Assembly: GCA_958496175.1 (NCBI GenBank) | Contig: OY292276.1 | Coordinates: forward strand, 56,061,080 to 56,125,079 | Reading direction: 5' to 3' | From: Sisyra terminalis | Taxonomy: Eukaryota; Arthropoda; Insecta; Neuroptera; Sisyridae | Length of the DNA stretch: 64,000 nucleotides | In this document: positions 48,471 through 61,499 of the stretch, in pieces | Layout of the letters: the number at the start of each line of letters is the position of its first letter | Position numbering within the stretch: position 1 is the stretch's first letter | Translations under genes and position numbers: made by a program | Notes under the pieces: generated by a model | Databases searched by the model: none | Told to the model about the DNA's origin: nothing | What the model saw: the letters and a program-made list of their open reading frames with translations, nothing else

Positions 48471-51400
48471 CAAGTTCGTAGGTCAACTGAGAAAAACACC
48501 GCAGGTTATAGAAATCTTTACCAAGGAAAGAAAAAAAAGGAGGTATCCAATTGCTTTTTGATAACTTTTTAGAGTAAACATCCGAAAGCACTTTACATGC
48601 CTCTTTAACTTCATAATGAAAAAAATTGATAAGTAACTACTTTAAAACACAGTTTTTGGTGCATATTTTTTCACATTCCTTTTTTTAGGAACCAATTATT
48701 TGCGAAAGTCGAGGACTTACTGTAATTGATTGAAAAGGTAAACTTCAATATTAGTAACAACAATTATAAGAGACACTAATTTCGTTCTTAGGTAAGTAAC
48801 TACTTAATAGACCAAGATTATAAAATAAATGGTTTAATCCTTTCAAAATATGAGGCATCCGTATTAATCTACTGCTCAATTGATACAGTCCTAGATCGGA
48901 AGAGGCTGTACATTGCCCAACTAAATTTTTAAATTATTTGCTGACTCCTGGAATACCGCTGCTTAAATTAATGTTTAGAATAGCTTCATCTTTAATACTA
49001 CATAAAAATTTTAGCCAATCTAAGGCGTAAAACGGTACAGAACTCAAATAAATTTTAAAAATTGTTTTTAATCGAATGTGTCGTATTAATTGCAGGCTAT
49101 GAAAGTGATAAAAGTATTTTGATACCAAAAATACCGATGACATCCTCAGAATTGTATTTCCAGTTTAAACCACTCTGATTTCCAATTAAATTAGCATTTA
49201 GAATGACTGTAAGATAATAAAGCACGAAGTTAAGCTTTGAAAGTTACTAGAATTAATTTAGTCACTTATGGTTTTCATAGGATTAATTTCATTTCGCTTT
49301 GCAACGTGCACCTAGGATTGCCACTTTTTCTATCCAAGTAAAGTATATTGGTTATTGATAGGTAACAGAAAGTACATTGTATAGTTTGTTTTAATTTGTC
49401 ATTATGCTAAAAATCATATTTTCTATTACTTTTAACATCTTTCAACAAGTAATTGTAATATTACTGTTAAACTTCAGCACAGTATCTTTGCATTCTAAAT
49501 TGAAATAATTTTCCATTTTACACAAAAATTCTTACAACAAACCTTTTTTGGAATATTATACGTAAAATGAATCCCAGAAAAGTCAAATCGTACGAAATTA
49601 AGTATTTTTGCGTACTTAAAGTTTCTTATAGAATATAGAGTTCAGTTACCCTTAATAACGTACTTTACATTAAAATAAAGTACAGGCGGCAATTCTACGT
49701 GTAATATTTAAACATCATAATTTGTTCATTTTAAAAGCAATCCGGTAGAAGTTATCAATGTTATATTTGCAAAGAAATATATAGCAAATACAGTGCACAA
49801 TGCTTAATGTGATCACAATGGAACTTAATAGTATTTAATAACAATAACCGATTGACCAGAAAAAATACAATACTTTATTTTAACTTAAAGTCGAATGTAT
49901 GAATAAATTTGGAACAACATAGAAAACGTAAAAGAATTCAAACTATGGAAAAACTTTGGTGTATACCAGGTCGAAAACTTTAAGCACTTTTTTATGCCTT
50001 TTGAAGGTATTTGCGTATCTTCACCTTCCTCTACCCCTTAATTTCCAATTGACAGTGTTACAATTTTACAAATGGTTTCGTCTATTACGTTTTGTGCAAC
50101 ATTTATCTATTGCCACCCATTCCTCGAACGCACTTATCGTCATAGCGGGTGATTAAATGTTAAGGGGTTTAAGTTCTACATAAAATGTCATCTTTTCAAA
50201 ACTCACATTTTGGAAACAATTTTTAGTTGCTTTTGAAACTTTGGTTCCACGACATGGTAATAAAGAAGATGTATAGCATTTTGGGAATTTATTTTTTTTG
50301 CTACATTTGGCATAAGTTCTAAACTTTCCGCTAAAGTACCTTTATACTTCTTGATTACACGTTTTTCTTCATCATGTTTCTTTGATCATGTCGAAAACTT
50401 TTCTGAGAAAAATTGAAAACCCAAACCGAATCATGATCACTATAAACGATTTTATTGTATGATGTATAACAATATCCGATTAATAACATTATCCGAAATA
50501 CCAATAAGTAGCGTGTACTGTATTAATACAATACTATGATAGATGGGCAAATTTAGGATCACTATATATGCTACCTATGAAAAGTCGGGACGGGTCGCTA
50601 GTTAAAACATTAATGGATGAAAATTGTACTCCATAAGCCGCTATGAAATAGCATAAAGAAACAATGCAAAAAAAAACGTTTAGAGTAGTAATATTTGAAA
50701 TTCGAGGATGGAATAGAACAATCTTGAAAAGTGACATCGGCGTTCAAAGTGACATCAAAATATATTTTTTTAATTACAACCTTTTACTAATAAAATAAGC
50801 ATTTACGAGATGTATACAAATTTTGCTTCCACTGCCTCATCTATTTATTCAATTATTTAGAGAAACAATTTAAAAAATAAATATGATAAGGCCTCAAAAA
50901 TACTTTATACGCTTTTTTAAATGAATAATGAATGTAATAAGGTTCTTATGAAATAAAATATTTTCCCTTAAAACTATGTTTTCATTAGACTAATCCATAA
51001 AATTTTATTTCATCCCTTTCGATTATGTATTACAGGAGGGTTTTACTTGCATTGTTTTCAAGTTGCAGCCATTAATTAATTGAATATTTGAGGCAATAAA
51101 ATTTGCATGTAGCATATTATTATATAATACCAACTCGATTAAATTGTAACGTTAGCACAAAATTTAACGAAATTCCAAAAGCAAATTGGCAATTTATGAG
51201 TCTTATTACCAAATTTGTAAGAACTTTATGATTGAAAAGCATTTTCAATTTAAAAAAGAACCGGGAATATTATGTATTCCTTCTGTTATAAAATTTAGTA
51301 GACATTTTATCGGTGAATGATATTTTACACCCCTAAGCTCTTCATTGTGTCCGACCTGCACATGGTTAATATTGAAATTTTACCTATAGATAAGAATAAT

Positions 51401-52777
51401 AAATGATTGCGTTATGTTTCTTAAAAACGTCCAAATTTCTTCAGAAGTCCATAATTGAATTGAATTCTTTTTCTTGGAATCCCTTTTTTTCATTTCTTTT
51501 CCTTCGTAAGAAAATTTCATTGAAAAATAACCAATAAATACAATTTATTCTTCAAAATGAATTTTTATAAAAAAAAAAAATCAATTTATAAATATGTTAT
51601 GTCGCCTGCCAACGCATCAAAGGCACAAATCGAATAAATATACATTGAAAAAAAATTTAGTGCCTTTTTCCATATGATATTATTATACAATTTTTTGTAT
51701 AGTAAGTGCTTTATAAAGCATGAAGCTTTTTTTTCGCTGTTATTGTGACGATATGCGTGCGTGTCACAAAATTTCGTACTCATTTTAATAAAATTCAATG
51801 CATACAGAGATTTTTTTGTAATAAATCCTTTCTCTGTGTTTGATCTTTCACTTGTGCCATTTATTATATATGTATTTATGCTATTGTAAATTCGCGAGCT
51901 TTCAATACCCTCAATGATGTACAGCAGAAGCAAAAGGGGGATGCCGCTGCGAATGCGGGGATCACGGGGGTGTTGTAAAGCTCACGAATAGGACAGACGA
52001 TGAAATTTAACATCAATTCATCGAATAAATCTATCACATAGAGCCAACTGTTATGTGTAAAAATGCTTTCAATTTGAAATGAATTTAAAATATATTGTTA
52101 TCATTATTACAGTCCTCGTATCCACCAATAGTCGTCGCGTTTCGTCCATGGGTGAGCACGTGGATGCGGGAAATGTGGGGAAATATTGAAAAATATTAAA
52201 AATATGTTCTATGAAAAATTTAATTATTGATAACAGAACCGTGTTTTTTGCACACTTGTTTCAGATATGTAATGTAAAATATGGAAAACATGCTTCGACT
52301 ATATTAAACACAATCGGTAAAGGGTTGAACTATTAACAAAAAAAAAAAATGATTTTTTGTTCGCATCAGTTGATTTTTGTAAAATGTGTCTATTTTAAAA
52401 TGTCGACTTATTGTGTGAAGAGTTTTAGATTATTTTCATAAATTGTTGGTTCAATTTTCAATATATTTTCGATTATTTAACACCCTCCACTTAGTCTACG
52501 TAATATATATTTTATGTGAATATCTAATATTTATGCAGCGAAAAAAAAATCAGTTGAAAATATAATGCTGTATTTTTTTGGCTAAATGCTTGTTCACTAA
52601 ACAATTTTCATTTAAATACTCTACAAAAAAAAATGAGTCGAAATTTGGTACACGTAGGCCTTAAGAACTATAGAGATCCTAGAAATATTTTTGCTTTTAT
52701 TTTTGTAAAAATTGTTGAATCTTTTTTCCAATTTAATCCTTAAATTTAAGGTAATATCACTAGTAATATATAATAAC
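48471..52777. other. AT-rich upstream region, no gene
   Basis: No RNA gene, domain or clear repeat found. Several open frames of 65-115 codons (for example 51586-51933 minus) are AT-rich with no recognisable content. Confidence 0.45.
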
Positions 52778-53724
52778 CAGTGGCGTAGTTACCTAAGGCC
52801 TAACCAGGATGTTCTTTTTCTTCCCAGAGCTCTTTTTCTATTAATTTAACCCTAAATGATAAGCTGGAGTTAGTGATATTTGTTGTTTAGCATTACGTAA
52901 TCGAACTACAGTAATTTTATCTTTTTGATAGATATCATAAGAGCTTTTGTGGTATTAAGTTTCGTTAGTACTTCTTCATTTTGCACGAGATCCCTCCAAG
53001 CTGTCTTCAGGATTCGGTGATATACTCAGTAGCGTAGCTACCTAGGAGCTAGGCGGGGCAGTGCTCCGGGGCTCTCAAACTCTCGAATCGTTACCAGAAA
53101 TCTCGATCGAACTGAACTTTTGGAAATTCAGTTGGAAGTTCACCAATTATGTAAGGAAATAATGAGCAAATATGGAGTGCTTGAATGCGACCTAACGGAA
53201 GTATTTACAACAATGTTATTATTCTTTACAATTCCTGTCACTTCTGCAGCAGCTGAAAGGTCATTTAGCAAAATAAAAATAAAAAATATTTAAGAAATAA
53301 TATAGGCCAAACTCGACTCCGACATTTATCGCTAATAGCTATTGAGAACAAAACCGCATCAAGCCTGGATTTAAACGAAGTTATTGATACTTTTGCGAAA
53401 ACTAAAGCTAGGAAAAAATTGTAAATATAATTGTTATTTAGTCAGTTGGTAGTTCCGACCTTTATATAATAAACCCTTGAATTTTCTGTATTTCGTTTTA
53501 TTAGCCAAACCTAAACCAAGTATTAATTGTAATTTATGTTGTTACTGTTTAATATTTTTATTACCTGCCCTGCAGTGCACAAAAAAAAGCTTAAGTAGCT
53601 TAGCATTTTTAAAGTATTTGTATGTTTCATATTTCTATTTGATAAAACCTAATCAGTTTACATAGCAGTAGGGCCCCATTTTTTAATTTGCCTCAGGGCC
53701 CTTGGTTACCTAGCTACGCCACTG
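52778..53724 (+). mobile_element. internally deleted hAT transposon
   Basis: Left end CAGTGGCGTAGTTACCTA and right end TAGCTACGCCACTG form hAT-type inverted ends. The 8-bp flanks ATAATAAC and ATAATGAT match at six positions, as a decayed target duplication. 53210-53424 plus encodes the C-terminal dimerisation block of hAT transposases (FTIPVTSAAAERSFSKIK, stop, then IGQTRLRHLSLIAIE). A second left-end copy, CAGTAGCGTAGCTACCTA, lies inside at 53027, suggesting nesting. Confidence 0.82.
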
Positions 53725-54180
53725 ATAATGATATATATAATGATAAGTTGTTTATAATTTTAGAACGAGTAAACAAGCGAGAAGTTCAACTGAATACGGA
53801 TGCAATTAATGATGTTGAAGAATTAATCATAATTTTGCAAGAACTTACCACAATTAATGACTCAAAAATCAGTTACAGCGAGGTATCTATATGTTTCATA
53901 TTAAAAACTATTAATGAGGGCCTGGAATTGGTTATTAAATTAGAAATTATTTTTTGTTGAAAAGGATCCTATAATAGAAAGAAGTTCCAAATTCGATAGG
54001 AAATTACAACAGATTTTGAATCATCATAAGGAAATACATAAAGATTTATACGCTACAAGCAGACAATCGCTTATTATCGATTTTTTGACGGCTAAAACCA
54101 CAAGAAATTCAGACCCTCCTCCGATAATGAAAAATCACAACCAATGTCGAAAAAGAGTAAAAAATTAAGAATTATTTTGT
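53725..54180 (+). pseudogene. pogo/Tigger transposase C-terminal remnant
   Basis: Reads VNKREVQLNTDAINDVEELI, ISYSEVSICFILKTINEGLE, then after a frame shift near 53955 FDRKLQQILNHHKEIHKDLY and TSRQSLIIDFLTAK. The order and the final ITDFF-like motif fit Tigger C-termini. It begins exactly where the hAT ends, so the hAT apparently inserted into it. Confidence 0.5.
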
Positions 54181-54670
54181 GATAGATTGATTGATGAATG
54201 AATGCTGCATTAGAATTATTTATATGTGACTTTTTACATCAAGAGACTTAATATGAGCATATTGAAAAAGATCAAAAAAGAGAAGACTATAAAAATATCC
54301 ATATTTATAAAATACATTGTTACAATTAAGGCAAACTATAAAATATGGGTTATTAAATCTTTTTTTTTTCAATAATAATGAAAATTTAAATATTTTTACT
54401 AAAAAAATTAATTACATATTCATATAAACTATCAACGCAAATCATAATTTTGTATGAACTTCAAACTTTGTATAATAGGCATTTGTATTACATGAGGTTT
54501 TGGTGGAACCATATAACCATGTTATACGAGGTCCAAATGTACTGTAATTAATTTAAAAGAAATAAAAACTTTAATAAAACCAAAAATTGCTTGAATTGGG
54601 GAAAGGCTTAAGAAACGATATAAGAAAATATAAACATTTATTTGTATTTATTATTTATATAATCATTATA
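54181..54670. other. AT-rich spacer
   Basis: No supported feature. Confidence 0.5.
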
Positions 54671-55325
54671 CAGAGGTGTGAAAATTATTAGACTCAAGAC
54701 AACTCAAGAGAGAAAAAACACATTTTTGTTTTTAAATGTCATAAATTTAAAAATTACAATAATTTAACTCATCTTATATATTGTGTGATACCCTTTATTG
54801 TTTATAATTTATTTTTCTCATTTAGGTATGCTTTATATTTTTTTTTTCATTTATATTTTATTTTGATGCCAAATCTTAATGAGTACTGTAATCAGACCCA
54901 CCCGTGTTGTAATAATTTATTTTTTTAGTTTTTACTTCACAATGGCCTGAAAATTTTCTGTGGGATTAGCATCAGGACTATTTCCTGGCCAAGAAGGCAC
55001 ATTAATGTTAGAATTTTTGAGGAAATCCATAACTTTTTTGGTTTACGGCAAGAAGCTCCATCCTGCATAAAGATAAAAAAAAATATTTTTTTTATAAAAA
55101 AATTTCCGGAAACCACTGTTTAGTTTGAGGCAATAACCTCGTTACCAAGTCTTGTATATATTGGTCTTGCCTCATAGTACCTTCCACAATGTATATCTTA
55201 CTAGTACCTTTTGCTGACATGCAATTCCAAATCATAATTGATGTTGGATGTTTTACAGTCTGGGCAATACATTGTTAGAAGAAAGTAAAAATCTCCTTTT
55301 GAGTCTAATAGTTTTCACATCTCTG
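54671..55325 (-). mobile_element. Tc1/mariner element, internally deleted
   Basis: The ends CAGAGGTGTGAAAATTATTA and, inverted, CAGAGATGTGAAAACTATTA are flanked by TA on both sides. The minus-strand translation gives HPTSIMIWNCMSAKGTSKIY, VEGTMRQDQYIQDLV, MQDGASC and WPGNSPDANPTEN, the second half of a Tc1-type DDE transposase, with frame breaks. About 655 bp, roughly half the usual length. Confidence 0.85.
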
Positions 55326-55781
55326 TATATTATATCAACATAAATGACAATGTTATAACTTATTCTTTATGCATTTATATTGTTATTTTAAATCGTTTAA
55401 TTAAGCAGCAGGTAATAATGCCACGTTACGAAAAAATGATAAACAAAGTTTTAATTATTTCAAATAATAAAAAAAAGATTCTGAAATCGTCGAAACCATA
55501 ACAAATTTATTTGTAGATATGGGTGATTCTCATCAAATTCCAAAAATTGGTAGAAAAAAATTTATAAAAAATATTTTATAAAATTTGATATTATTAGCAT
55601 CTGTGTAACTTGATTTTACCAATATAGTGGTTCCAAAATAAGCTTGTATTAGACGAACTATAAGGATGATTTATTATTTGGTATTATTATTATTAATGGT
55701 TTTTACAGGTTATACCGTCATTGAATCGTATCTATTATTTGATAAATTGGTTGTGTCCATACGTCACATAATATTATTAAT
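55326..55781. other. AT-rich spacer
   Basis: No supported feature. Confidence 0.5.
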
Positions 55782-55837
55782 TTTTTAGTAGGAAAGTGGA
55801 CTTAAAGGATGTAAATCCATATACTAATTATTAATTC

Positions 55838-55877
55838 AGCGATGTTTCGGTCCTTTATTTGACCTTCATCAGGCTTC
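55838..55877 (-). ncRNA. hammerhead-like motif, copy F
   Basis: Minus strand: AGC, CTGATGA, extra A, stem GGTC-AAATAAAG-GACC, GAAAC, ATC, GC. Helix I GC/GC is possible. The usual GT before the cleavage base is AT. Confidence 0.45.
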
Positions 55878-55989
55878 TAAAAATCATATTAATACAAACA
55901 CATGTTTATAGAACCTTTCAGGACATTCTTAGTTGTTAAATTGTTGAAAGATTCTATAAACATGTGTTTGTATTAATATGATTTTTTAG

Positions 55990-56029
55990 AAGCCTGATGA
56001 AGGTCAAATAAAGGACCGAAACATTGCTG
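55990..56029 (+). ncRNA. hammerhead-like motif, copy G
   Basis: AGC, CTGATGA, extra A, stem GGTC-AAATAAAG-GACC, GAAAC, ATT, GCT. AGC and GCT pair as helix I. Confidence 0.45.
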
Positions 56030-56086
56030 AATTAATAATTAGTATATGGATTTACATCCTTTAAGTCCACTTTCCTACTGAAAAAT

Positions 56087-57422
56087 AAATAATAGTATCT
56101 ATTATTGTTTTATAGTGAACAAAAAGTTTAGGTCCTAACAGTATTATTCCTATGTAAATATAATACTCTTCTATTAAAGTAAATATAATCTCAACTATTG
56201 AATTTGAAAAGATCAAATAGACAGTAGAGAAATTATGGTTAAATAAAGTAACAATCGTTGGAAAATTGTTGCTAATAGATTATTAAATAAAGTTTTCTTT
56301 TAATAAAATTGATCATTAGATACTAATAACGCTAATACCTTTCAGAAGGACTTTTTTGTTCACTTGTTTCGATTATTTAAAGAAAAAATTATAGGAAGCA
56401 AAAAGAAGGAAAATTTGTAATTTTATCTTGATTTTCCATTGTTTAATTGGTGTTTCATTTATTTTACTTTTATCTTTCACACAATATCAAAACGAAAATG
56501 ATTCGTTTTGTAAGTGTTTTTTGTTGTTGTTGTTGTTGTTGGAGATGATGACGATGGCACAAGACAAAGTTCTCGTGTCCTTATCTCCTTTGATCCTCTT
56601 TAAACAATAAATATATGTTTGTATACACACATACGTGCACGATTATGTGGTTGTATATGTTTGAAATTATAAAGGACTAAGATTGCATAATGACGGGTGA
56701 AATGAACGTAATATTATAAGTTAAATGTAACCAAACAGTTTGTTATCCTTACATTGGACCCAGCGGGATATTGTACGCTCGCTCCTGTTGTGTGTTCCTG
56801 TCACCGCCACCTGTCATCCACCTAATCAAGAATATCATCGGAAAAGCTTGGATGGAGCTTTATCGTCTCTTCTTGTCTTTTTAATCAACTCAATATCGGT
56901 CTTGTCTTGCTTCAATCGCTTTATCTGCTTAATTGTTATTTATCCCGTACCCGGTTTTGTCGAACCTTTTATATTCTGGTATGATCATCATTATCATATC
57001 AACATCATTCGCATGCATAACATTTCATTGTGTCTCTCTTTTTAATTATTTCTCGGTCTCTGTTGGTATGATTTGGGCGAGAATCATCCCCTGGTTATTC
57101 CCAGGTCTGTCATTTTCACTCTTCGGTGTCCACGATATTTTATTGTTTCACTTTATTGTGACTTCATGCCATGGTAACAAATATTCCCTGTGGACCACAA
57201 AATTAACCAACATAGTTCTTATTATCGTAATATTTGATTATACGAAGTATTAATTGTATGTTGTCAATGATTTCCGTATGGATAAAATCATGAATCATTT
57301 GCAGTGCAAACGGTTCAGGCCACAATTGAAAATTTTGGGTAATAGAAAAAAATTGATTAAGTAAATCTCCAAAACTTTTAATATTTATTAAAAAGAAATC
57401 GGTATAGAAGGTATAAGATGTA
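56087..57422. other. upstream region, no gene
   Basis: 56740-57250 is less AT-rich with open plus frames that are Ile/Phe/Leu-rich and show no domain. A (TTG)n tract lies at 56520-56541. Confidence 0.4.
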
Positions 57423-58336
57423 TGGGAACTTGGGGCGGAATGGGGTACCCGAGCGGAATGGGAAATGGAATTAACACTTGTTACAGGTGACAAAAACGCT
57501 TAAAAATCATACTCAATGTTCAATTAACTGTGTTACATTATAAAAAGTAGCCATCGCCAGTAAAGAGTGCAGTTGTTTTTATTTTTATCAAAAGTCGAAA
57601 TAAACGTTTCCGAATTCTAATTTTTGCAAAGTAACTCTAAAGTAATTATCTTATGTTCTATTTTTTGTTTGAATATTAACATGACATGTTTGTTAAAACA
57701 TACTGTTGGCTAACTAAAAGCCTAGTGATAATTCAAATATAACCAATATATCCTACCATAGTAGTCGTACTTGTGGGAAAGGTGCTTTGGGGCACAATGG
57801 GTGGGGCGGAATGGAATATACCATTCAGATAGTATTTCCCATTCAGATAGACATTTTTATTTTATCAGCAGATAGTGCGTACTTATATAAGGAAAACTAG
57901 CCGACAGTCCATATATAAGAAAGGTCGGAAGATGCAGAGGTAATTTGCTTATACTGTGAGGATTTAAACTCCAAATCTAATGAAAGCTGGTGTTCCTGCA
58001 GTATTTGTCAAAAATGGGCACATTTAGCATAAGTTGGGCTAAACACGATGATGAACATGTCTTCATCTGCGAACTGAGCCAATAACAAGTATCCTATTGC
58101 ACTCCAGGTTCATTTTCCATTGTGCCCCAGAGGGTGGGGCAGAATGGGAAATTTCAATTTGTTTTTGAAACCTAAATTTTTAATATAAATTATTTGTTTA
58201 AATCAATGAAAACTTTTTTTATTTGTAGAGAATGAATTAAATAAATATATAAATTACAAAACAATGAAATTGTTTCTTTAACTCTCTCGTAAATTGTAAT
58301 TAAAACTTATGTACCCCGTTCCGCCCCAGGTTCCCC
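57423..58336 (+). mobile_element. 914-bp pogo/Tc1-type non-autonomous element, copy 2
   Basis: Same element as 30640-31554, roughly 90% alike. Left end TGGGAACTTGGGGCGGAATG; right end inverted GGGGAACCTGGGGCGGAACG; TA on both sides (57421-57422, 58337-58338). The PHD-finger block is present (CSICQKWAHLA) but interrupted by its own stop. Confidence 0.8.
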
Positions 58337-61300
58337 TACAAATACGTTCTAAGCTTTATTTTTTATTTGTACTTTTAAGGTTTTATTCAAACAAAAAGTT
58401 ACAATAACTTTCACGCCAAGTCCTGTCCATTGTTAGCTACTCCTTCTTTCTATCTTTGAAACAGGATACAAATTTTCTTTCATAAAAATTCCACGTCTTT
58501 GGAGGTGATTCAAAAATTGATCTAATTTTTGATTCTTTATATCTGAAGTCCTACTCAGCATAGCCATGGGCCATGAACCGAAGTAAGTGGAAATAAGACT
58601 AGGTAATATCCAGTAAATATGGCGAATGGGGTAAGATATCCCATTGAAATGGTTCCAAAGTTTCCTTCACCAAAGTTTTAAAGTTTTCTTTACCTGCCAC
58701 ATGGCCTTATCATGCTTTTTAGTATATAAGGGGCGTTTGAGCTTTAATTCTCGGCTTAATTGGCACCGTTTTGCAATAGTGATTTCCTTAGATTAGAGTA
58801 ACTCATTGTATGTACCGTTTACTTTGAAAGTGAGTTAAGTCCATTTCAAGAACAATCCCTATAGTATTATCATTGTTAACCATATGAACATAAGATACTA
58901 AGGAGGAGGGAATAATTGGCGTTTTTGTTAACAACTAAAATGAAATCAGTAATTTCTGAAAACTTAGGAGTTAAATAATTAACATACTTTGTTTTAGTTA
59001 CAAGAAGAAGAATCACCATACAGACCGTCCTTGAAATGGACTTACACCACTTTCAAAATAAATGAGCCATATATTACTTCGATTAGGTCTCACCAAAAAC
59101 ACAGCAATAACTTGTACCCATAAGTATTTAGAAGTATTCAAGAAAAAAGAAAAATTAAAATCCTCGATAATCACATAAAAAAAATTAGCTTTTTAAACGC
59201 AAAATTTCCACAAGAGGTCGTGGTCGTTTTAGTTTTTATTAATTTCTCCTGATTAGGTAGTACCGGTCTCGTTAAATTTTACTGGATATTCTTTTGGAGA
59301 ACTTTTAAAATCAAAATAACAAATCTCCTGATTTCCCTAATGTACTCCTTTTCCATAAGCAGGGAAACTTATACGATCCAGGCCTATCCAAAACTTATGT
59401 TTTTTTCTTCGATAAAAAATTATAAATCATATGTTCTTTTCATTGTTGTCAACAATTTAACGCCAAACCTGTCCGTTACGAATTCTTTTAAATTAAATTA
59501 AAATTATTCAATAAAAAAAAACAAACATTTATCCAATTTTCGTTTAATTCTTCGTTAATTCTCTGTCGTTTATATTCGATTAAAATTGCCAATAATTGCC
59601 GAAAATTTGAACTCAATAACGAGGCGAGGCCGCAACATATCTCCAAAATAATTAACCATGAAACAATAATTGCCAATTCGTTCGGCATTAAAAACAACCA
59701 CAAATTGAGAGAAAATTTATCATTGCGGTGGCCTAAATCGAATTTTCAATGTCCACTGTGTGCAAAGTGCGAAAATTGGCAATGGATGGGAAAAACGCGA
59801 CAATCGAAAACCGTAAAGAGGATGCTGCGGAAAATAAGGGTGAATGGTGACAGATGAAATGCAGAAAATTATTTGGAGAGAAAAATTTATATTATTTTAG
59901 AAAAGCGTTTTTTTAATACTTTGGGACATCATTTGATGTACCTATTATTAAAATTAGTTATAATTCTTCATTTAAAAGCAAAAATTAGGTTTACTATGGT
60001 GTAAATAACCAGGGATGGTTTTAAGCAAGGCTATAATTAAAGGGTTTGGAAGACACTCAACTATTCGGTAACAAATACCAAGCATTCTATTTTTTTTATT
60101 ATTGGTAACTTTTAATATTTTTTCACAAACATAATCAAACGCATCGAATTTATTCAATGCAATTGGGAACATTTCGTAATAGGGAAATTAAATATCACTT
60201 TTACGTCATATATTTACTTTATAAATAAAAGCCTTGTTAATAATTACCTGCCATTATGTCCATCAGATAATCACTGAGGCAGAGAATCAAATTAAATTGT
60301 TTTGCACCTGACAGTTTTTAAGAAATGTAAATACTTGCAATTGGACAAAGAGGGGCATTTTAAGATTAAGTGATTTAAATTATTGGAAATGATTTGCTAA
60401 CCATTTTTTTTATGTTTGCTATTATAAAAATCGATACGATAATTTATTCAAACAACGTTGTCAATCAACGGCAGATGAAGCACCCCTGGAGGTTGCAATA
60501 ATTAGCATATACAACCCTTATAGTTAGGGTATAGTAAAACACGAACAAAATCCATAATAAAGCAAGTGGATTAATTTGATTTTATTATTAAAGCTCAAAA
60601 GGATTTTGCTTTTAATAAGTTTGACTTTATCATTTTAACTCAGAAAACTGCAACAATGGATTAAAAATAAAATTTTAAAAACTTAAAAGCTGTACCGTTG
60701 TAACTTTTAATATTGAGAAAAAGTTAAAGAATCTTTACAATTGAAACTTAAGGGGGATGCAACCCCAAACGATATCAAAAACTCAACTTCTTCCAGCAAT
60801 TATTTTAATTGGGACCAATAACGAATCAAAATCAAAACCGTTTACGCTCTAATTTCGCAAACGTCAACAGCACGATGTCAATGTGTGTATTTAGTAATAA
60901 TCATAATGGAAATTAGAAATTTCATATTACTAATAATATGCAATATATGTGGATATTCAAATCAACGCCAATTCCATTAATCTTTCAACCCCAAAATCAA
61001 TAAATTTGCGGCAATACGACATAATGAAGCGACTTTGTTTATAATCAAGTTGCCGATGTTTGCAACATTTGCCTAACGTAACCAAATGAATATCGAAAAC
61101 AAGTCGTTCATGATTTGAATATTAGTCTTAATGCCCCAATTGCAATTGCAATTGCAACCAAAAGAGAAAAAATATAAAACAAACTCAAAGAAAAACTAGT
61201 AATTCATTTTATTAAATATGATTTAATTTCAAGTTTGAAATAAAATAAAATAAAATTAAGTTCAAGTTGAACTAAATATTCTTTTAGGAATCTAATAGTT

Positions 61301-61490
61301 TTTAATTAAACTCTTTATGCTAATCAATACATTTGCAATAACGTCGTCATCTTCCCCTTTCAGTTTAAAAAATAAAATGCCTGCCGGACAAAAAAACCGG
61401 ATTGCACTGTATAAGTTTTACCTTGAACGTTCCAGGGCGACGAAGTCGCAGGTAATGACTAAAATTTTTTTTGATTCATGCATATATTTT
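58337..61490. other. AT-rich upstream region
   Basis: No gene. 59560-59850 is slightly less AT-rich with several AATTA/TAATT words. Confidence 0.4.
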
Positions 61491-61499
61491 ATTTATTTA

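Larger units (their letters stand above)
55782..56086. repeat. foldback repeat with two opposed hammerhead-like cores
   Basis: The arms pair from AGTAGGAAAGTGGACTTAAA / TTTAAGTCCACTTTCCTACT inward through CACATGTTTATAGAA; the spacer is about 30 bp near 55934. Each arm holds one hammerhead-like hairpin facing out. The sequence differs from the 39.7-kb foldback, but the plan is the same. Confidence 0.9.

Noticed and set aside
51586..51933. 115-codon minus-strand frame
   Set aside because: AT-rich composition, no domain, no splice or promoter context.
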